The position numbers were made by a program, and so were the translations under genes. Below, one piece after another: positions 1 to 12,600 of a DNA stretch of 64,000 bases; position 1 is the stretch's first letter; each line of letters starts with the position of its first letter. The notes beneath the pieces are model-generated. The model searched no databases, was not told the origin of the DNA, and saw nothing but the letters and a program-made list of their open reading frames with translations. The stretch is from Leptobrachium leishanense (Eukaryota > Chordata > Amphibia > Anura > Megophryidae). The DNA lies in assembly GCA_009667805.1 (NCBI GenBank), contig CM019063.1:87199877-87263876 (forward strand), given 5' to 3'.

Positions 1-1296
1 ATGTACAGTCAGAGTAAAGAATGCACTTTACACATGGGACTGATTAAATGACATACCAAAAATTGTTATCTGTGCTTTGTACCCTATTTATCCATGCTAA
101 ACAATAACAGAGACTTCTATTTTAGTTAAACGGCCATTAAAGTCTTAAGCCAAACTGTCATTATCATAGCAAGTCTCTTAAGACTGGTCCTATCCTAATT
201 CCAATACACATCCTTCTGCCTTTTATCAGCTCAGAGGCCAGACGGTGGCTTTACTTATACCAGGCTGCACCAAATAATCCCACTTGATTCAATTACATAC
301 TATAGCACTTTATGTTCTTGTTGAATTCTCATTGCGTATCTAGCTTCCATGCCCATAATGAAGCCCCATTCTAATGCTGCTCTGTGACAGTCCTTTTCAC
401 GCTTTAGAAGCTTGACATTAGTTCTTTGAATATATGGTTTAGATGACATTATCTGAGTTACAGCGCTAGCAAAAGTGTCAACCTTTAACCTTTTAAAATG
501 AGACATTGTAAAGTAAAAAAGCTTGATAGAGAAGGATAATGTCTGGACAGTAGTCAAATCAGTGTTTCATTCAATTAAAGATGTTTGACTTTTTATATAG
601 GAGAGCTGGGCATTTTTCAACTGTTTTTATCTTGTGAAATGAGTCGAGACATTTTACAAGGGTTACAAGTAATTATACCGACATAGTTTGAGTAGCCTCT
701 GTGTCTTTAAAAGTATATAGAAACCTGTCAGCACATGATTTTATGGAGTCTGGCAGAACACTTGTTCACGGGCCTATTATAGGATTTACAGTTTAGAAAA
801 TGTCCACATAATGACCCAATGCACTAATTCTATTGTCTCAGTTTCAGGAATGTGCAAGCCTAATGAGCCGAGTGCTCTGTTACAAGACGACCCATATCTA
901 TTCACAGACTTTGAGGGTTTTATTGAAATGACTTCCCACTTACTGGCATCTTTTGAAAGCTTCCTTAGCTACAGGGATGTGTTTCCATCATATTACATAC
1001 AATTCTAAGGAAACATGCACAGAATTCCCCTTTCCTTTTATGTTTGTTGTCAAGGAAACGTCAGTGTTGCGAAAAAAAGTTAGACACTTGAAGTATTCTT
1101 TAGTTCTTTGTATATTCAGAACACATGTAAATGACTGTTACTTTAGAGTTTGTTGTTTCTGTAAAACTTTACTGTAACTTTGAGGCATTTTAGTATTTGC
1201 AGAAGCGTATTAACATTAATTGATAGGGGCGGAACACTAATGTTAATACACTCACACTTTGTTATGGTTTTCACTGAGTCATTGAGAAACATAATA

Positions 1297-2332
1297 CAGG
1301 GTGATTCATAAAGAAGTATACAGTTTCCAGATGCTATAAAACAATAACAGTTGGAGACATGGACCACAATTGAGAACCGTTAAGTAGATGTACTCATAAC
1401 ATTTGTGTTCCGCTAATGAGGGAGGTGACGTAGGCGCTAGGACGTGTGTCACGTGACTAGTCCATCAAAATGGCAGCATCTGCAGTCGAGAAGACACTTC
1501 GTGTTCTTGAATTGAATTTTAAATTATGAGCTGTTTATGCAAACTTAAAGGTCCTGGACGACCGCGTGTAGTGGAAGAAGTCGTCAATAGTGTTTGCACC
1601 ACCATTCAACGAAGCCTAGGAAAACCAACGCGGAGGGTGAGTTGTGAAGTGCAGATTTCACAGCCCACTGTCTGTTTGAGAAAGAAGCTGAAGATGATGC
1701 CATACAAAGTGCAGATGTTGCAAAATCTCACTGACCTTGACAATGCAAACCGCTTTGAATTCTGTGCCAAAATGCAGCACCGTTTTGAAAATGATGATTT
1801 TGCCGATCACTTAGTTTTCACTGATGAAGCTACATTTCACTTGAGTGGTCAGTTAAACAAGCACATTGTTCACTTTTGGGGAACGAAGAATCCCAGATTT
1901 ACAGGGCAACACATGCAAGATTCCCCTAAGGTAAACGTGTTCTGTGCTGTGTCCAAAAAGAAAGTGTACCGCCCCTACAACATGCCACTGACCCAATGGC
2001 CACCCAGAAGTCCTGACTTAACACCTTGTGACTTTTTCCTGTGAGGGTTTGTGGGGGTATGTAAATGAAAATGTATTCGCCCTGCCCCTTCCTGTTGATC
2101 TAGCGGAGCTGAAACAGTGTATCACATCCACTATCACTGCACTTGATTCAGATATCTTACCTCGTGTTTTGGCGGAAATGGATTACTGCCTCGATGTGAG
2201 ACTAAGGGTGCAAACATAGAACATCTGTGGCTGTCTCTAAAAAAACTTGAAACATTCCCCTACAATTCTGTTACAGGTAACATAAAATATCTTACATTGT
2301 TGAAACTCTATTCTTCTTTATGAATCACCCTG
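1297..2332 (+). mobile_element. Mariner-superfamily DNA transposon, inactive copy
   Basis: A 1036-bp element bounded by perfect 20-bp inverted repeats, CAGGGTGATTCATAAAGAAG at 1297-1316 and its reverse complement at 2313-2332, each flanked by a TA dinucleotide (1295-1296 and 2333-2334), the expected target duplication for IS630/Tc1/mariner. Inside is a degraded transposase frame. The intact ends show that the boundaries are real. The internal deletion and frame breaks mean that it cannot supply transposase. Confidence 0.9.
1470..2219 (+). pseudogene. Degraded mariner-like transposase
   Basis: The likely original start is the ATG at 1470, but that frame closes after about 18 codons. Transposase-like sequence continues in another frame from 1526 and, after a further shift near 2040, in a third frame to 2219. 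Recognisable parts in order are a GRPR-type AT-hook/linker, a helix-turn-helix-like stretch, the first catalytic aspartate in an FTDEATFH motif, a WGTKNP motif, the WPPRSPDLTP block with the last catalytic aspartate, and a C-terminal WGYVNENV...LAEMDYCLDV tail. The segment between the KVNVFCAV region and WPPRSPDLTP, which normally holds the second catalytic aspartate, is missing. Such transposases are best known to me from invertebrates, so sporadic or horizontal origin is possible. It is a pseudogene. Confidence 0.85.
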
Positions 2333-2471
2333 TAGAAACATGTTAAAAAAAATGGAAAAGGCAAACTAACCCATACCAGCTGGAAATCCTCTTACTAAAT
2401 TCCTATCACATATAAAATTATACAAAGAAATTCTTGCCCTTTAAATGTAAAGCACATGCATCTGTTTGTAA

Positions 2472-2756
2472 TTAACCCCTTACCGCCGGGGACCTCCTGG
2501 CGGTAAGGTGGTTCTACAAGCTTTGGGGCGGAGTAACACACCTTGCAGGCTCCAAAGACTTGTGGCCCACCTCAGCCGGCCGAGCGTGTCATTGGCTGTC
2601 GCAGGACAGTCTGTGTTCAGGCAGTCCCGTGGCAGCCAATGACTCATTTGGCTCATCCGCAGGGGACGCGTGGCATAGTTAGTATAGGGAGTCAGCGCAG
2701 TGTGCTCTGATGGCCCACTGCATTTAGAAACATGCCCCGCGGTCAGAAAGGGTTAA
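2472..2756. mobile_element. Candidate TTAA-flanked MITE
   Basis: A CG-richer block of about 285 bp begins TTAACCCCTTACC and ends GTCAGAAAGGGTTAA, so both ends carry TTAA and a loose CCCCTT/AAGGG inverted end. TTAA targets are typical of piggyBac and Kolobok transposons. There is no coding capacity. Class assignment is tentative. Confidence 0.5.
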
Positions 2757-3505
2757 TAAAATATTACTAAACACACAGCTAGAACACCAAAGGGGTAATT
2801 CAATAACCACCGGTGGGCTTAGTTTGGCAAAATTTAGGGAACTAAGGTAGATAAAGAATCGTGAAATTACGATGACTTCACTAATTAGGGTCCATTTTCA
2901 CTGTTCTTCTCACAGTAGTTACTTTCCACCAAAGATATTCGCTGTGGTTTCCACTGTAGTTTCAGTTGAGGTTGTCTAGCATTGAGTGCACAAAGGAGTT
3001 CACTGAAGTATATTCACAGTTGCTGCAAACAGCTGTAGAACAACACTAAAGAATAGCCACAATTTAGTCATTTTTCAGAAGAATAACGTTTGTACTGCTG
3101 TTTGCGTCAAGTTCATTTAGTGTTGTTGAATTGTGCTTCTCATGATAGCTGTAGAACTGATTTGTCCCCGTTGTTTGCCCTGTGATTTCTCTGCCACAAC
3201 AGCTGTTATTGAGTACATCCCTCAAGATTAAATTGAATTATTTCTTAATGACTACTATGAGGGCAGCCCAGCAAGGCAGGCAAAAACATACTTACCAACA
3301 TTTCAAATGGCCAAAAAGGTACACTTGCATTTTAGGGAACATTTTTGGAGGAGGAGCCAGAAATAAGGCTACTGCCACTCTTATTAATAAAGAATTAATA
3401 TCTTCCTGTAGGTATTGGATGATGGAAGAGTGGATCCAAATGCAATGCCTTTCAAGAGTCTTTCACAAAATAATTGTATTTAATAGAGTGCCATCAATTT
3501 TCTTT

Positions 3506-3560
3506 CCCTACTGGCCCTACTGGCCCTTCCCTACTGGCCCTACTGGCCCTTCCCTACTGC
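3506..3560. repeat. Short tandem repeat, CCCTACTGG-type
   Basis: A run of CCCTACTGGCCCTACTGGCCCTT units repeats about two and a half times. It is a simple local duplication with no sign of coding function. Confidence 0.7.
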
Positions 3561-4929
3561 CCTGGCTTTGTGGCAACATAATGAACAACAGCTTTAATTA
3601 TGTATTGCCCCCCAAAAAAAAACTAAACAAAAGCAAAACTTACCAAAGCCATGAAAGTTTATGGAGTTGCAGTTTACCAGAGCACCGGGTCTGTTTACAT
3701 GCCTGGGAGCTGCTGCAGGAAGTGAATCGAGTTTCTCCGCCACGATCTCCTTCTTTTAAAACATCGGATTCTCCAGATTCTGTAATCTGGAAGTATCTGA
3801 AATCCAGAATGCTTGGGGTCCTGACCATTCTGGATAACAGGTGCTGAACCTGTATACTCATGCACTAGCACAAGCCAGATTGTTTACTTAAAACTAGGGT
3901 TTGGATGGCTTTATTGAGACAAGTTATTTATTGTATAAATAATTATATATTTATATATATTTCCCAAGATTTATATCAGGCTTTCAAAAGATTTTTGAAG
4001 TGAATTGTTGTTTTGGGCAACCACAAAACATTGTGAATTATTTCCTTAGTTCAGTCAGTAGACCTTTTGCCGTCTTTCACATGGTAAGAAACATTAATTA
4101 GAATTCTGCGTTTTCAGAGTTTGAATAAGAAGCGTCTAGAGCAGAAAGATTTAGCAAAATGTTACATATAATATGGGGGCACACAAGCATTAACAACATC
4201 ACTGTATGCACTTAAAAATAAATATTCACCAGATTGTGATAATATTGTGGTTAATATAGTCCGACTCACACATTCTTTACACCTTTCTTGTCATTTTCCC
4301 ACAGTAGGGGGTTGTTAATAATGCTCTGAATAGTTCCTTTATTATTCATACCCTGGTGATTTTAAGGAAAGCATCCTATAAGCAATTACGTCAGTTTCTG
4401 CCTGGAGCAATGAAATACAGGTGGGAGATTTGCTTTGAAATTGGAGAGCTTTAAAATAAGAGTTTTTAGTCTGCTTTGCTTTGTGATTTGGTGGAATACC
4501 AACATTTACAGCAAGGTATTAACACTGCATCTCGTTTTGATGATGCCAGTGCTTTCACTCATCACACAGTGTATTATGGATAACACAGAGGTGTCTGAAA
4601 GAGGATATTTCTGGTTTGGTTATAATATTCACATAGCAAATGCACGTGTTATTTCAATAATTCCAAATATTGACATCTTTAAAGTTATTACAAAAGTGCC
4701 CCTTTGCAGTATACTTTGCCAACAAACACCAGAGTATATAATAATATTAATTACTTTGATTTATTTATGTATGAAGGCATTAATTATAAGTTTAGCATAT
4801 ATATATACGGTATTTGTATATATACTCAAGTGTTGCCACATTGACGTCAGCTTTATCTTATCTAGTTATAATGTAATGAGGTAAAAACAAAAAGTGCACT
4901 AGCTCTAGGATAACAAATTATTACATGCT

Positions 4930-5992
4930 GGGGTCAAGTTGAGCAGGAACTCCTGGGAACGTACTAGTTCCTTCACTCTTTTTGCAGAAGGAGCAGAGTT
5001 TCTATTTGGCCCACACACTAAAAGATTTATTTTTTAGGTCATATAAATCCTTATACATCATAATAAATATATGGGGCCGTATTACATTCTTCGCGCAAAC
5101 GTTTGCGCCTGCGCAAAAATGCATTAACGTGAGGGGCAAAACCCTTTGTGCTGAACGTCGTATTACAATGTCAGCACAACAAACGCACGTATATGTCTAC
5201 CGCGGGTGAACCTGCACGAACGCTGCGCGAGCTTACTGTACGTCACGCGTCCTATACTTAACATTGTGAACGCAAATGCGTTTGTGCGCTGGTACGCAGA
5301 TGGTATTACAATCTATGCGCAATTTGTAACACACAGCCTTTGCGCGCATAATTTTAGCAACTCCTAAAAGCTGGTGTTAATGGCAAATTCTATCAACCTG
5401 GCCGAACCCAAATACACCAGCCCAAAAAAAATAGGCAGCAAAGTATAGTTACACATTCTACTCATACCAAACCAATAAAATGGAGAAGTTGTGTGTGTTT
5501 TTTTTATTGCTGCAGCATATATGCGCAGATTGACTTTGACAGGCGCAAAAAAATAACGTGAGATAATTGTGATTCTTAATTCTGATTGGCTGAATCGCGG
5601 GAAAAAAACAGTTCGCACACTGATTTCTGCACGCGACGTTGCTGCGCGCGCGTTTGTGCGCATCCGTTTTACACGCTTTATTGCTCGACGGATGAAAAAA
5701 ATGCGAGAGGATTGTAATTCCAGCGTTGATTTACGCGTGTTAACGGTTAACGCTTGGCGCACAAATTCACGTGCTGCGCGAGCGTTTTAACGCGAAGATT
5801 GTAATAGGGTCCATGGTATTTATGATTATCATAATGATTCCTTACAGCTAAGTCTGGCTATTGTTTTAGTTTCAATATTTAGTATAAAATTTCATTATGG
5901 GTTAAGGGCAAGAAGAAAATTATTTCAAGGGAGGTGAGTGGTAGGCAGAAATCTTGGTGAGTCCTCACAGATCGTTCTGTTGGACTTGACCC
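4930..5992. mobile_element. MITE with GGGTCAAGT ends, split by a second MITE
   Basis: The left end reads GGGGTCAAGTTGAGCAG near 4930 and the right end is CTGTTGGACTTGACCC ending near 5992; these are imperfect inverted repeats. A related, uninterrupted copy lies at about 21067-21334. The interior is interrupted by a CG-rich palindromic element at about 5074-5812, which explains the excess length. No transposase is present. Confidence 0.65.
5074..5812. mobile_element. CG-rich palindromic MITE (nested)
   Basis: Both ends match as inverted repeats: left GGGCCGTATTACATTCTTCG, right CGAAGATTGTAATAGGGTCC. The ends are rich in GCGC/CGCG words while the centre is AT-rich. A second copy of the same family in opposite orientation sits at about 25181-25902 and shares the internal stretch around the GCTGCAGCA(A)TA motif. 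It lies inside the GGGTCAAGT MITE and so inserted later. Confidence 0.75.
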
Positions 5993-6622
5993 ATGATTAC
6001 AAGTTTCATATTATTCTTATTTTTTCACTAGAGAAAGAAATTTCAGTGCATCAAAAGTGTTATGATTTGAGCTAAAGTTGACCCTTTATCATTTATCCCT
6101 AGCTCCTACAAATTAACCCATTTTCCAAAATTCTGTTGATTCTGACTTAAAACACAAATAACAGTATAAATGAATAATAATGTCAATTGATACATTTATC
6201 TTTAAATAAATGGTGATAAAACAGTGCAGTCTTGGCAACAAATGCAATTATATAATATAATAAAATTATTTTACCAAGAAAGAATATTTATGCTCCCTAA
6301 AGTATAGTACTTGATTTGAAGCAAAATAGAAATTCAGTTACATGAGTGGAAAATAAGTCATTAATCAAATGATAACATCTGTCTGATGATATTGAAAAAT
6401 TGTGTATTACGGGACGTTCTGTAAAGCATCACTTATGCCCTTTCAACTTTAATGGTTACCAAAGGTATGGGAATTATTTTGCAGGATTAGATAAATCTAG
6501 ATTATTTATAGCTCTCTTATAATGTAGACCAGTATCAGTTAGGGCATGTGTTAACCATATCAATACTTGACAGCAAAGCATCATTGAGGTTAATCACTGG
6601 TTGCCACAGATGTGTTTTAATA

Positions 6623-7492
6623 CAGGGTTATTCAGAGAGAGATGATCTGGCCCTGAAATGTAACTGGACGCTGAAATTCAGCGTACAGTGACATTTCAGG
6701 ACCATTCGGCTACTCAGAGAGCAGGCAATTCGCCGAATTTTGGCAAACTGCCTGCAAGTTTGGTGCCTGTTCAACGGCAATGAAATCCCCCATAGAAAAG
6801 TAATGGTTAATCTACTCAGAGAACACCGAACAGCAGTGAAAAGTTGCCGAAATGCCCTGCTGTTTCGTGGTTTCATTCGGGAGGTTTATTCAGGCAATAT
6901 TCCCGTTTTAAAATCTAATATCTAATAAACCATTTATTCTATTATTCTGCAGTAAAAAGTCTCTTTATTTATTGATTTCTTTTCTAGGTTCTTTTAGGCA
7001 TTTTTCAGGATTTATTTTTCAATTTTTTTTCCCTGGTCTTTTTTAATAGCAGATTTTCTTTTTCCTGTAACAGACCTTTTTATTATCATTCATAGGACCT
7101 TATTTGTAGATTCCAGGCATTTTTGTTCAGTAGTTTTTTTTGCAAACAGCATTTCAATTTTGAAAATTTCAAGTGTACTGTTTTTTTTTGGGGGGGGTTT
7201 ACCCCGTTCGTCAGCTTTTTCCGGCAGCTGGTCTGCACTGTGATCGGCGGCTCATTGGCTTTTCTGACATGTTTGTGTTTTTTCCGGTGCTTCCGGCGGG
7301 TTTTCAGTGGGTTTTGTTGGTGGGTGTTCGTTGGGATTGCGGCGGAGTTTCCCTGTACTGCACGGACCCTGCGGTGAATGCTGAATTCACCGCAGGGTGG
7401 GGCACTTTGATTCCCCGAAGTGCAGGGAAGCGCGAGGAACGAGAGAGCACCGAAATGTTGGCGACATTTCGTTGCTCTCTGAATAATCCCTG
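6623..7492. mobile_element. Harbinger-like MITE, long type
   Basis: Starts CAGGGTTATTCAGAGAGA and ends with the near-complement CTCTCTGAATAATCCCTG, so it has inverted terminal repeats of about 17 bp. Related elements lie at 26932-27826, 37465-38358, 41433-42200, 43480-44150, 52381-53133 and 53627-54505. Several of those have clean 3-bp target duplications (TTA or TAT), which points to PIF/Harbinger. It encodes no transposase; open frames here, such as those near 7123-7562, are not conserved between copies. Confidence 0.75.
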
Positions 7493-7505
7493 TAGTGTGC
7501 TAGAG

Positions 7506-7689
7506 CAGTGCTTCCCAACCGCGGTCCTCAAGTACCCCCAACAGGTAAGGTTTTCCAGATAACCGAATCACGGCACAGGTGATATGATTTGTTGCTCAGT
7601 GGTTGCAGGATTCAGTCTGCATTTCCACAAGGTGATCCTCAAAACCTGGACTGTTGGGGGTACTTGAGGACCGCGGTTGGGAACCACTG
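7506..7689. mobile_element. hAT-like MITE with exact 8-bp target duplication
   Basis: A 184-bp element with ends CAGTGCTTCCCAACCGCGGT and ACCGCGGTTGGGAACCACTG. It is flanked by the identical octamer TGCTAGAG at 7498-7505 and 7690-7697. Eight-bp duplications and CAGNGNTTCCCAACC ends are hallmarks of hAT-superfamily non-autonomous elements. A second, older copy is at 30967-31148. Confidence 0.92.
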
Positions 7690-9193
7690 TGCTAGAGGGT
7701 CGAGAACCATGCTGGAGCTCAAAAGAGTCTAACATTTTTATGGATGTGATTAAAGAAACTTTCAGAAGAAATAGTCGTTAAAAAACAAACAAATCAGAAA
7801 TATTAAGCCTATCACTACAGTGAATTATTTGTAAAGTTGTATGAATGTTTAACAGTTGAGTCATTTTAGCAGAAGAGCTACCTAGTGAGTATGTAATTGG
7901 TGGGGAAATGAAATTCTTTCTTCTTTATCATCACTGTCAACATCATTAATCATTTTCATGCTCATTCTCTCTATACCATAGACTGATGGAAAATGAACAG
8001 AGATCTCACAATATTTGAACTTGTAATATAAGTGTGATTGGAGAAAATTTCCATGAGTCATCATGTCTTCAAATAGTTATTTCCCACCAAGTCATGATTT
8101 AGTGAATTTCCTTGTCTGCGTTTGCAGAGATAAAATGACTCAAAGGTTGGTTGTTCAATAAGCAGTGACTTTGCAGAGAATTACGACAGAAATTCAACTT
8201 TTCTTATGATTAAAGAGAACAAACCTTTCCATGAATTTTTGGTAGTTCGTCATGAATCATGTCCGTTAAAAGAAGAACGGACTTATAATTTGCATTAAAA
8301 TAGTTAGGTACCAATACATACTGTACCGTTCAATGGGGTTCCAAGACAATTTACTTTAGTTAAATATCATTATTTTTTCAGGAACAAACAACTTGGCAAA
8401 TAATTTTTTTTAAATCTTAAAAATTTGAATACTTTTTTAAGAGATAGCACGTTACTTAATAATAGAAATAGCTTGATAGAATACACTTAACATTTAAGCA
8501 ATGACTCTTGCCTAAAGTATAACCAGCTAACAGAATCTAACACCATTGTAGAAGAGGAAGATAATATTTACTTAATTTTTTTAATAAACAGTGAGCTGCA
8601 GTGTCTCAAAAAAATGTAATTAAAATAGCAGATATTTAAAAAGAGACTATGCTCCGGTCCCTACAAATTACTGTTGACATCTTATTATTTTTCTACTGAT
8701 GTTCTCCCGAACAGTACATGCGTGAAGAGTAGTGAGGAATGCGTCTACATGTTACGCTGGGTTTGCCTAAGCTGTGTTGGTCCTCACTGGACATGACTGG
8801 AACACTGTTTATGTAGAAGGTTCGGTAAATCTTACCATGTGTTCCTAAGAGTAATTTGCAGAAGTTCTTGTTATAAATCTGGTAGGTTCTCTTTCTAGGA
8901 CAGAATTAACCATCGTCAGGTTTCAAAATGTGAAAAATGTGTATTCAAGGGTTTCATACCTCTTGAGTTGAAAAGTCTCAGTCAATGTATCGATTCTTAA
9001 AGAATGTTTGCCTGTTATGTGTAATAAGTTCGTATATGCAGACAAAGCCTAAAACTGGATTTATTTTGTCAGAATATTGAATTTGATACTATGTATTTCA
9101 ATTAGTATTGTTTAATACTTGCAGATTTAAAGCAGTCCAATAAAACTGAAAATGAGGAAAATGTTATTTTTCTAATTTAATGTTAAACAATTA

Positions 9194-9375
9194 CAGGTCT
9201 ATTCAAAGAAAGGTGAAACTCAGGAGAATGACCAGAGAAGTGAAAATTCTAGATCAAAATAGCCAAAGCAGAAAAATTCTCCTATTTATCTCACTTTCCA
9301 AATCCGCTATTTGGTCTAGATTGTGCTCTTCTCCTGCCAGTTCTCCTGGTTTTCACCTCTCTCTGAATAACCTTG
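9194..9375. mobile_element. Short Harbinger-like MITE (about 180 bp)
   Basis: Runs from CAGGTCTATTCAAAGAAAGG to CTCTCTGAATAACCTTG, with TTA duplicated on both sides (9191-9193 and 9376-9378). It belongs to the same short subfamily as 28485-28665, 42354-42522 and 42683-42869, and is palindromic around a CCAAATAGCG-like core. Confidence 0.8.
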
Positions 9376-9634
9376 TTAGTGTAATATAGAGCAGGCTTAC
9401 CAACCCAGCTGTTATATTGTTTCTTAGTCCTTCCTTTCGTGTTACATTGTCATCATGTCCATTCATAATATAAATCAGCTACATTAACTACAATACTTAT
9501 TCATTTGTAAATTGCTCTCCATTAAATAAATCATAATCATTTAATTAATGATAACCATTCATAATGCTGTGTTTGTTTTACACTAACATGTTTACATTCT
9601 AAAAAATATCAATTACTATTTGTTTTTTTAGCAG

Positions 9635-12600
9635 ACCACATGAATTTGCTCTTTGAGCATTTTGGTATCGAAAGAAACACATCAGGCAGTTATGAACTTG
9701 AGATATTTGGTCCAAAATCTGAGGAAACTGTAGACTGTGATAATTCTACAGAAGTACCAACATCCCCATCATTGCAGTTCATCAATGGAAAGCAAGAGAT
9801 TACTACTGAACCTAAAGATCCTAAAGCCGAGGAAGCTAGGAGAGACCAGATTGAGAGTGTTACACCCTCAGAAAATGCAGCTGTCACTAAACTGAGTGAA
9901 TCAACAGAACAAGTTACTTCACAAACAGAAGTCCTTAGTGTGGTCCAGACACTTCAGCATAATATTACAGAAGCACTGATGGGCACTAAGATTCCAATAA
10001 TTACTAAAAGTCAAGAGCTGGAATATAGTGGTGAATCGGAAACGTCTATAGAGGAAAAGTCTACTCCTACACTGTCTCCAAGTGATGTCAGATCCACATC
10101 ACAAGAAGCATTTAAATTAAGTGAAACCCAGTCTATGCAAACATTTCCATTATTTCCTTCAGAATCTTCAGGGGATGATGAGCCAAGAAGTAGTGCCACA
10201 AGCAGAATATTGGATGAAGATTTGGTAACATCCCCCTTTATCTAACGTCCGCAGCTGAAACAAAAGAAAGAGTAACACCACTTGGAGAGGAAGTAATAGA
10301 TTTAGTCAAAACAACCAGTGGCATATCAAGTGAAATATCTGGAGATCTTGGGACAGAGCATAGTCTTACATTTGCATCTACAAAGCAGACATTTACAGAA
10401 AGTGAAGATATAATACTAGAAGGCACACTTAGTGGTACTCGCTTGCCTACAGATACTCCTGTTACACCAGTTTCTGAGTCTAAAGAAGTCCAGTCAGTTT
10501 CAAAAGAGCTTGATCAGGTGACAGAATTTGTTACACAAAGTAGTCTAGAAGCAACAGGAAGTATGGCTGTAGATGCCAGTAAACTGGAACTGCAAACTGA
10601 AGGTGAAACATCGGGATCATACGATACATTGTTAGAGCAACTCTCAACTCGCTCTGCTAGTGTGTTGTTTACTACTGAACCTTTACAGACCATAACTAAG
10701 CCCTCACCAATAGAAGACCTCAGTGCATTTCTTGTCCCTACAGTAGATGCACCCCATGTTGAGACACCAGCATCAGAGTATTTAACCCAATCACATACAT
10801 CTCGTGGAATTACAATAGGTGACTTGTTGACACAGGAGAGTTCTGGAGATTTTGACATTTCAAGCACTACACCACAAGCCCAGCTGGATCTTAAAGAGTT
10901 CCATTCAATATCAACTAAAGATGTAATCACTGATGTGAAAGATGAAGTAACAGAGGCACCACAAGTTACACAAAAAAGCCTAACTGATCGAGAAGAAGCT
11001 TCAGCTCCCAGTCAGCAAGATTCCTTTACAGCAGCAGAACAAACATATGCATATGAAAAAGATATTTTATCTACACATACCCCGCAGGATACACTAATTT
11101 CTAGTACCCCTCTCTATATATCAAAAGGGGAAGAAGTTTACACAGGGTCGGGGGATGGAGCATTCACAGACAGCATACTGGCTAGCACAGCCTTTAGTTC
11201 AGTTTCGAAGATAGTTGAAAAAATATATTCCACTGCTGAAACATCAGAGCAAACCACATCTTTACTTTCTTCTACTTCAGTAGAACCTACAGAACCCATT
11301 AAACAAACTCCACCTCCGAGACAATTAAGCACTGATTTGCTGACTACTCTTGAAGGGTCAGGGGAGGAATCAATTGAAACATTTGTTACAACATATCAGC
11401 CAGACTTTGGAACTGAATCAGCACAAAAGATAAGCACAAGTCTTCCATTTTTAGATCATACTGGGAGAGTGGAAGTAGAAAAATTAGGAACAGAAAGAGC
11501 AGATCTAAAATCAGTGGAAGGTACAACATTTACACCTGATAGCCCTACTGAAAGTTTTACTTTCAAACAACCACAGAGACTTACTTTTACTGAACTGCTA
11601 CCTACTGATGAAGGATCAGGTGAAGATGGGGACTTGGTTCCAACCCAAGAGTCCAGAATCCAAACACAGCCAGAACAAAGGCTACATGTAAGCACAATTC
11701 TACCTCTCATAGATCAAACCAAAAGCGTGAAAGCAATTGATTTAGAAGCAACAGAAGTGACCACAATTCAATATATCGGTTCTGCAGAGGCCATTAGGAA
11801 AACTGCAGCTCAAAAACATGTGATCACTGAACTGCCAATCACAGAAGAAGGTTCCGGTAAAGAAGACTTGACTAAAATATTTTTGGTTACAACACATGTG
11901 TCTAGCGCTGATGCAGAACTAGAGCAAAGTGCACAAGGAAGCACAATCCTGCCTTTCATAGACCAAACAAAGAGCGTGGAAGCAGAAAAATCAGAAACCG
12001 CGCAAACCGAGCTAAAAGCAATAGATGTTACCACACTGCAATCATTCAGATCAACTGTACTCATTACTGAAGCTCCACCTAGAAGAGGATCTGTTACCGA
12101 AGTGCTAGCTACTGATGAAGGTTCAGGTACAGATGATGATTTGATTGGAAGCATTTTGGTTACAACACGTAAGCCAAGCGTTGAAACAGAATCAGACCAA
12201 GGTAAACATGTAAGCACAATTCTACCCTCCATAGACCACACCGACAGTATGAAAGTAGAACAATCTGAGACAAGTGAACTACAATCAGTTGATGTATCTA
12301 CAATAGAATCACTCAGTCCTACTGAGCTTTTTACTAAAACTCCACCTCAAATACTATCCTTGCCCGAACTGTTAACTACTGAGGAAGGATCGGGAATAGA
12401 AGACTTTATTGCAAAAAAATTGGCTACAACATACCAGTCAACTGTTACTACAGAATCCGAACAAAAGCTAGATTTCAGCACAGTTCTTCCAACCACAGAA
12501 CAGACTGTGAGTTCAGGAGCAGAAACATTGGAACCAACAAAAGCTGATCTTAAACCAGCAGATGTCACCACTATAGAATCTATCATTACAGCAAAAGAAC

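Larger units (their letters stand above)
1..9634 (+). other. VCAN: VCAN intron upstream of the GAG-beta exon (3' part)
   Basis: This is intronic DNA ending in a T-rich tract and AG at 9633-9634, just before the GAG-beta exon. No serine/threonine-rich open frame, link module or Ig exon is seen, so GAG-alpha is either further upstream or absent. Repeats listed separately fill 1297-2332, 2472-2756, 4930-5992, 6623-7492, 7506-7689 and 9194-9375. I recognise nothing in 1-1296, 2757-4929 (apart from a short tandem repeat near 3506-3560), 5993-6622 or 7690-9193; these are AT-rich with only short chance open frames. That the region belongs to VCAN is inferred from position. Confidence 0.85.

Noticed and set aside
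1526..2044. 172-codon frame as a functional host or transposase gene
   Set aside because: It lacks the second catalytic aspartate block, starts within the gene, and is interrupted by frame breaks on both sides.
4435..4884. 149-codon hydrophobic frame with possible membrane segments
   Set aside because: AT-rich intronic sequence gives hydrophobic codons by composition; no splice, start or homology support.
7123..7562. Open frames of 75-129 codons near 7.1-7.6 kb
   Set aside because: They lie within a MITE and run across its end into a separate hAT element. Sister MITE copies do not preserve them.
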